Source of the DNA: UBA7803 sp041686955
Lineage (GTDB): Bacteria > Pseudomonadota > Gammaproteobacteria > Pseudomonadales > Azotimanducaceae
DNA length: 64,000 bases
Assembly: GCA_041686955.1 (NCBI GenBank)
Contig: JAWLCV010000004.1
Span: 1 to 64,000, forward strand
Direction of reading: 5' to 3'
Position numbers and translations under genes: made by a program. The notes below the pieces were generated by a model, which was not told where the DNA came from, did no database searches, and saw nothing but the letters and a program-made list of their open reading frames with translations. This document shows, one piece after another, positions 59,670 to 64,000 of the stretch (positions are counted from its first letter, which is position 1; each line of letters starts with the position of its first letter).

Positions 59670-62600
59670 ATGTTGCTGCGTAGAATTCGCTGGCGGCCGT
59701 CCGTGGCCGCAGGTCTATCCGTGTGCCTGAGCATGGGGGCCGTACCCGCCTTCCCCGAGGAAGGCATCATCGAAGAGATCGTCGTCACCGGTTCCTTCAT
59801 CAAGCGCACCACGGCCGATTCACCGTCGCCGTTGTCCGTGGTCAGCCGCGCCGACATCGAGAACATCGGCGCAGCGGAAATCTCCGACATCGTGAACCGG
59901 ATGACCTACAACACCGGTTCCACCAACTCCACCAACTCCTTCAGCGGCGGCGACAACTCCAGCGGCGAGACCAACATCAACCTCCGCAACCTGGGCCTCG
60001 GCTCCACGCTGGTGCTGTTGAACGGACGGCGCAGCGTGACCGGCAACAACGACTCCGGCGGCAATGCCTACGTCAGCACGTCGACCCTGGCCCCGACCAT
60101 CGCCATCGAGCGGGTGGAGGTGGTGAAGGACGGCGCCTCGGCGCTGTATGGCTCCGATGCGGTGGCCGGGGTGGTGAACTTCATCACCCGCGATGATTTC
60201 GAAGGCGCCGAGTTTCAGGTGCGTTACTCCGCAGACGAAGAAACCTGGGACCAGGAGGACAAACTGCTCGCCGGTATCTGGGGAGTCAGCAACGACCGCG
60301 GCAGCCTGGTGGTTTCCGCGGAGTATCTCGACCGCGACGGCCTGCTGATCGACCAGCGCTGGGGCGATTACGGCCGGTCGGGGGTGTCTACCCTGGGCAA
60401 TCCGGCCACATTCGTGCCCCGAGTGCCCGCGGTGATCGGGCCCTATCTTGTGGGCGGCGGGGCCGCCACCGGCATCGGCGGCACCACCCCCGACACCTTC
60501 GTCCCCGTGGCCGGCGACATCGACTGCGAACTGGCTGCATCGATGCACCGGCAAAGCTTCCGCGCGCCAACCTTCGGCACCCCCTGGGCGGGCGCTCTCG
60601 ATGGAATCGGCGCGTGCCTCTACGACTTCTCGCCCATGTTCAGCATGGTCGGCCAAGAGAACCGCCTGCTGACCCTGCTGAACGGCCGCTACGACCTGAG
60701 CGACTCGCTGGAGACCTACGTCGAGATCGGCTACACGGATCAGGAGTTCAGCGCCGGGCAGTCGCTATATCCGCTGGTGCGGTTTCCGACCATTCCGGCC
60801 CACAACCCCGGGCTGATCAACGACTTCGCGCGCCGCAGCGCGGCGTTGACGGGCAATCCGGCGGCCATTCCGGCGGTGGATACCACCTTCTACGGCCGCG
60901 TGCTCGGCTTCACCCCGAGCGACGGTCCCGATTCCCGGGTGCGCCCGGTGGATACCGAGTCACGCCAGTACGTGGAGCAGCATCGGGTGGTGGTGGGCCT
61001 GCGCGGCGATCTGCCGTTCGGCAACAACTGGACGTTCGACGGTTCGTTCACCTACAGCGAGCGCGATGCCCAGGGCCGCATCACGGACACGAAGCAGCAA
61101 CAGATGCAACTGGCGCTGAACGGCCTGGGCGGGCCGCTCTGCGACCTCGTCAACGGTACACCGGGACAAGGGGACTGCCACTACTGGAACCCCTTCTTCA
61201 GCGCGTACTTCGCCCCCGACGGCTCGCCTCAGACCGATCCCACCCTGATCAACACGCCCGAGTTGCTGAACTGGATGGTCGGCGAGATCCGTTCGGTGTC
61301 GCAAGCCCAGAATACCGTGCTCGATCTGNNNNNNNNNNNNNNNNNNNNNNNNNNNNNNNNNNNNNNNNNNNNNNNNNNNNNNNNNNNNNNNNNNNNNNNN
61401 NNNNNNNNNNNNNNNNNNNNNNNNNNNNCAGACCGATCCCACCCTGATCAACACGCCCGAGTTGCTGAACTGGATGGTCGGCGAGATCCGTTCGGTGTCG
61501 CAAGCCCAGAATACCGTGCTCGATCTGGTGATGACCGGGGATCTGATGGACATGCCCGCCGGGCCGCTGGGCATGGCGTTCGGCGTGCAGTTCCGGCGTG
61601 ACGAGGTCGTCGTCGACGCCGACGCGGACTCCAACGCCAACAACTACTCCTTCATCTACGGTGCATCGGACTGGGAGGGAAGGGAAGACGTCCTGGCGGC
61701 TTTCGTCGAGTTCGCCGTGCCGGTCACCGACCGCCTGGACGTGCAGATCGCCGGCCGCGTGGAGGACTTCGAGGAGAACGACGAGACCACGTTCGATCCG
61801 AAGATCACAGCCATGTTCCGGGCCAACGACAGCCTGACGTTGCGCGCCTCGGGCGGGACTTCCTTCCGCGTCGGTTCGCTGCTGCAGCGTTTCGGCGAGT
61901 CCACCCAGCTCATCAACATCGCCGATCCCTTCAGTGGCGCGGGCCTCGCGTTCCGCCCGCAGATCGGCTACGGCAATCCGGACCTCACCCCCGAAGAATC
62001 CACTACCTGGAACGTGGGTCTCTCCTGGGCTCCGGTGGACGGACCGCTCCAGGGGTTGTCGGTGGATCTGGACTACTACGACTACAACTACGACGATCTG
62101 ATCACCCTGGAAGGTCCCGCGGATCTGATCGCCCGCGATACGGCGCTGCGTTGTCCCCAGGGGCTGAACGACGACCCCAACGCCCCCGTTCCCCTATGCG
62201 GGGTGCAGCCGGACCGGACGGTCATCTCTCTGGGTGAGGGTATCCCCGACCAGGTGATCCGCGACCCCTCCAACCTTCAGTTCCTGCGGGTGGAGCCCAC
62301 CTACTCGAACGCCCAGGAGCTCGACGTCTCCGGCCTCGACTTCACCGTTGCCTACGACTGGGAACTGGGGAAACTGGGCCTGCTCAACACCAGCCTTACC
62401 GGAAGCTGGGCGCGGGAGTGGGATCTCACCCGCGCCGACGGCGTGGTGATCGACGGTGTCGGCAGCCGCAATTTCGGCACCACCATCGGCCGCTCCCTGC
62501 CGGAGTGGAAGGTGAACCTGGGCTTCAACTGGATGAAGGATCGGCACTCGGCGTTCGTGCTGGTGCGCTACATCGATGCGTACGAGGACAATCAGCCCAT

Positions 62601-62919
62601 CGATGACCCCGGTAACGATGAGCAGTACGTTTGCCTGGGTTCATGCGTGCGGGCGTTCTCCATCGGCTTGACCGGTGCGATTGCCGAGACGGAAGACCAG
62701 CTCGACCGCCGGATCAACAGCTGGACCACGGTGGATGCGCAGTACTCGTACGAGCTTCCCGCCATCGGCATTCAGGGAGACGGGAGCCGCATCTCGGTGG
62801 GTGGCACGAACATCTTCGGGCGCAAGCCGCCGCGGATCAATTTCGACGGCCAGTTCGACCCGTTCACCCACGATGCCCGGGGCGCCATCTGGTACTTCCG
62901 CTACACCATGAACCTGTAG
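59670..62919 (+). CDS. TonB-dependent outer-membrane receptor, split by an assembly gap
   Basis: A receptor with signal peptide, a plug (EEIVVTGSFIKRTTADSPSP; LLNGRRSVTGNNDSGG; GASALYGSDAVAGVVNF) and a barrel ending in WYFRYTMNL. As written, 100 N at 61329-61428 plus a duplicated 99-base flank break the frame. Removing 199 bases (one copy plus the Ns) restores one reading frame of 1016 residues that runs smoothly from QNTVLDL into VMTGDLMD. The gene is therefore almost certainly intact. It has its own predicted promoter. Its substrate is unknown. Confidence 0.85.
61230..61328 (+). repeat. Left copy of a 99-base duplicate at the assembly gap
   Basis: Identical, base for base, to 61429-61527. 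It is the unmerged overlap of two contigs, not a biological repeat, because only a single copy gives an open frame. Confidence 0.92.
61329..61428. other. Scaffold gap of 100 N
   Basis: Exactly 100 unknown bases, the default placeholder of scaffolders. The flanking sequences overlap by 99 bases, so the true gap is probably zero or negative. Confidence 0.97.
61429..61527 (+). repeat. Right copy of the 99-base duplicate at the assembly gap
   Basis: Identical to 61230-61328 and directly continuous with the rest of the receptor gene. See the gap entry. Confidence 0.92.
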
Positions 62920-62920
62920 C

Positions 62921-63439
62921 ATGACGTTGCAGAGCAACCGACGGGCGCCTTCGGGCGCCCGTCTCGTTCTCTCCAGGTCCGTTTTGCGGCTGGCCGCGTG
63001 CCTTCTCACGGCCACCGCTGCCCTGCCTGTCGGGGCCGCCACGCTGCAAGACGGACTGCGCCGATGCGCGGGCCTCACCGACGACGTCGAGCGCCTGGCC
63101 TGCTATGACGCGCTGGCGGCCGAATTTGCGGCGACGGCTGATACCGTGCCTGCGGCAGACGATGCGCTCCCCCGGGAGTCACCACCGCGTGGCGCCAAGG
63201 ACGAGCCCGCCGCTCCCGCGGCCCCCGAACGGCTGACGGCCCGTATCGAGCGTCTGGATCGGCGGCCGCGCGGCGAGTGGGTGTTTCATCTCTCCAACGG
63301 CCAGACCTGGACGGAACTCGAGCCGGGGCGCGCCCGCTACCGCCCGGGCATGACCGTGACCATCGAGCGGACGACGCTGGGCGGCTACATCCTCTCCACC
63401 GATGCCGGCCGCGCGACGCGGGTGCGGCGGGTGGACTGA
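62921..63439 (+). CDS. Exported protein of unknown function
   Basis: A 172-residue product if started at ATG 62921, one base after the TonB-receptor stop. A hydrophobic export signal (RLAACLLTATAALPVGA) is followed by a short conserved-looking block RCAGLTDDVERLACYDALAA, a Pro/Ala-rich linker and a C-terminal beta-rich domain (EWVFHLSNGQTWTELE; YRPGMTVTIERTTLGGYILS). The 'C....D...RL.CYD.LA' pattern is common in small periplasmic proteins. A TTG at 62984 would give a tidier signal peptide and leave the hairpin at 62941-62962 outside the gene. Confidence 0.6.
   Translation: MTLQSNRRAPSGARLVLSRSVLRLAACLLTATAALPVGAATLQDGLRRCAGLTDDVERLACYDALAAEFAATADTVPAADDALPRESPPRGAKDEPAAPAAPERLTARIERLDRRPRGEWVFHLSNGQTWTELEPGRARYRPGMTVTIERTTLGGYILSTDAGRATRVRRVD
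62941..62962 (+). terminator. Hairpin downstream of the third TonB receptor
   Basis: ACGGGCGCC, loop TTCG, GGCGCCCGT: a perfect 9-bp stem 22 bp after the receptor stop, followed by a weak T-rich stretch (CTCGTTCTCTCC). It is a likely terminator or attenuator, and argues that the next gene starts at TTG 62984 rather than ATG 62921. Confidence 0.55.
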
Positions 63440-63478
63440 GCCCAGAGGCTGCCAAAGGATCAGCGGCCTTCTACTGGC

Positions 63479-64000
63479 CTAAAGCCGCCCTCCTCTACCC
63501 GGGGCCGGACCCTCGGAAACCCCGGATCGCGAAACGCGGCACCGTCGGCCAACCCACGCATGCGGGTCAACGGGTGCACGCCGGGGTCCGCGTCCTCGCG
63601 CGGCCGCCCCGCCCCTGCGCTGCCCGGGCGCGGTGGCCCAGGCGGCGATGGGCCAGGGCTGACGCTCGGCCTCGATGTCGGGTAACCGGGGCAGAGTGCC
63701 GTCGCCGTACAAGGGCGCGGTGTCGTCGGCGGGATCGAACCGGGAGCCGTCATAGAGCGGGCCTCGGTGGGATCCCCGCACGAACTCGAGCGCGTGATCC
63801 ATGGCCACCGCCTCGAAGGACATCCACATCACCGCCAGGCGGCTGCCACGCACGGGCAGGTAGGGCGAATCCTGGTGCCAGGGGGTGCGGCGGGTGGCGC
63901 CGCCGGATTTCACGAACACCTGCTCGTACATGAACCAGACGTCCGCGGCGCCCCACAGGCCGGCCACCAGATCACCGATCTCGGTGTCGCAGACCAGCGG
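63479..64000 (-). CDS. Phytanoyl-CoA dioxygenase-family protein (partial, C-terminus damaged)
   Basis: The frame enters from the right edge. ADVWFMYEQVFVKSGGA, TPWHQDSPYLPVRGSRLAVM and ALEFVRGSHRGPLYDGSRFD match PhyH-type Fe(II)/2-oxoglutarate dioxygenases; His and Asp of the facial triad are in WHQD. After WPIAAWATAPG the frame loses family character (GQRRGGAAARGRGPRRAP), while another frame ending at 63460 reads RGLADGAAFRDPGFPRVRP, which looks like the usual C-terminus. The block that should hold the second iron His and the 2-oxoglutarate Arg is missing. Either a frameshift plus deletion, or a sequencing fault. Confidence 0.65.
   Translation of the reverse strand, partial: PLVCDTEIGDLVAGLWGAADVWFMYEQVFVKSGGATRRTPWHQDSPYLPVRGSRLAVMWMSFEAVAMDHALEFVRGSHRGPLYDGSRFDPADDTAPLYGDGTLPRLPDIEAERQPWPIAAWATAPGQRRGGAAARGRGPRRAPVDPHAWVGRRCRVSRSGVSEGPAPGRGGRL

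Noticed and set aside
61230..61527. A biological direct repeat flanking an insertion
   Set aside because: Exact 99-base identity around 100 N, and restored frame on collapse, point to an assembly overlap.
1..64000. tRNA, rRNA, CRISPR arrays, insertion sequences, prophage or riboswitches
   Set aside because: Looked for on both strands by eye; no cloverleaf, spacer array, transposase motif or known leader was convincing.

Overview
The window is a high-GC, gene-dense stretch from a Gram-negative bacterium, most likely a gammaproteobacterium. The evidence is many TonB-dependent receptors, a Tat-exported enzyme, TrkH, YaeQ, a Uup-type ABC-F ATPase and PEP-CTERM/exosortase parts. CYP153, AlmA/EthA-type monooxygenase, acyl-CoA and thiolase genes point to growth on hydrocarbons, lipids or isoprenoids. 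A 100-N scaffold gap at 61329-61428 shows that it comes from a draft or metagenome assembly. I see no tRNA, rRNA, CRISPR array, insertion sequence or phage gene.

Layout. 1-4.2 kb: the tail of an EpsI/exosortase-type protein, recQ divergent from uup, and a cold-shock gene. 4.2-6.3 kb: an AT-rich regulatory stretch and a hipBA toxin-antitoxin pair. 6.3-10.5 kb: a small exported protein, then a tight operon of HMG-CoA-synthase-like protein, thiolase and two MaoC-type proteins. 10.5-17.4 kb: a TonB receptor coupled to a nitroreductase, trkH-yaeQ, and DUF3187/DUF3943 envelope proteins. 17.4-22.2 kb: heme oxygenase plus bacteriophytochrome, phnA, a membrane protein and a pyrimidine-dimer glycosylase. 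22.2-29.5 kb: lipid or alkane catabolism (SDR, enoyl-CoA hydratase, CYP153, MFS, flavin monooxygenase, AraC regulator). 29.5-38.2 kb: a carotenoid cluster (glycosyltransferase, cruF, acyltransferase, crtI, a sterol-desaturase-family hydroxylase, crtY, crtB, crtZ, crtE), next to an ABC exporter at 38.3-40.3 kb. 40.4-53.1 kb: GSTs, a PEP-CTERM protein, a thioesterase, an SMP-30/acyl-CoA ligase/TonB-receptor group, an M48 protease, a DASS transporter and a GNAT-glyoxalase fusion. 53.1-62.9 kb: a Tat-exported flavin amine oxidase, a diheme cytochrome c fused to an exported RidA, and two large TonB receptors. The right edge holds a damaged phytanoyl-CoA-dioxygenase-type gene.

The most interesting unit is 53.1-59.5 kb. 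The gene order suggests a periplasmic amine-oxidation system: the flavoenzyme makes an imine, cytochrome c takes the electrons, and RidA hydrolyses the imine. The amine oxidase and the downstream TonB receptor are preceded by two related upstream regions, each with a -24/-12 (sigma-54-type) element at matching positions, so uptake and oxidation may be co-regulated. The carotenoid genes together suggest a hydroxylated, glycosylated and acylated carotenoid. In the third TonB receptor the scaffold gap is flanked by the same 99 bases on both sides; removing one copy and the Ns restores a single open frame.
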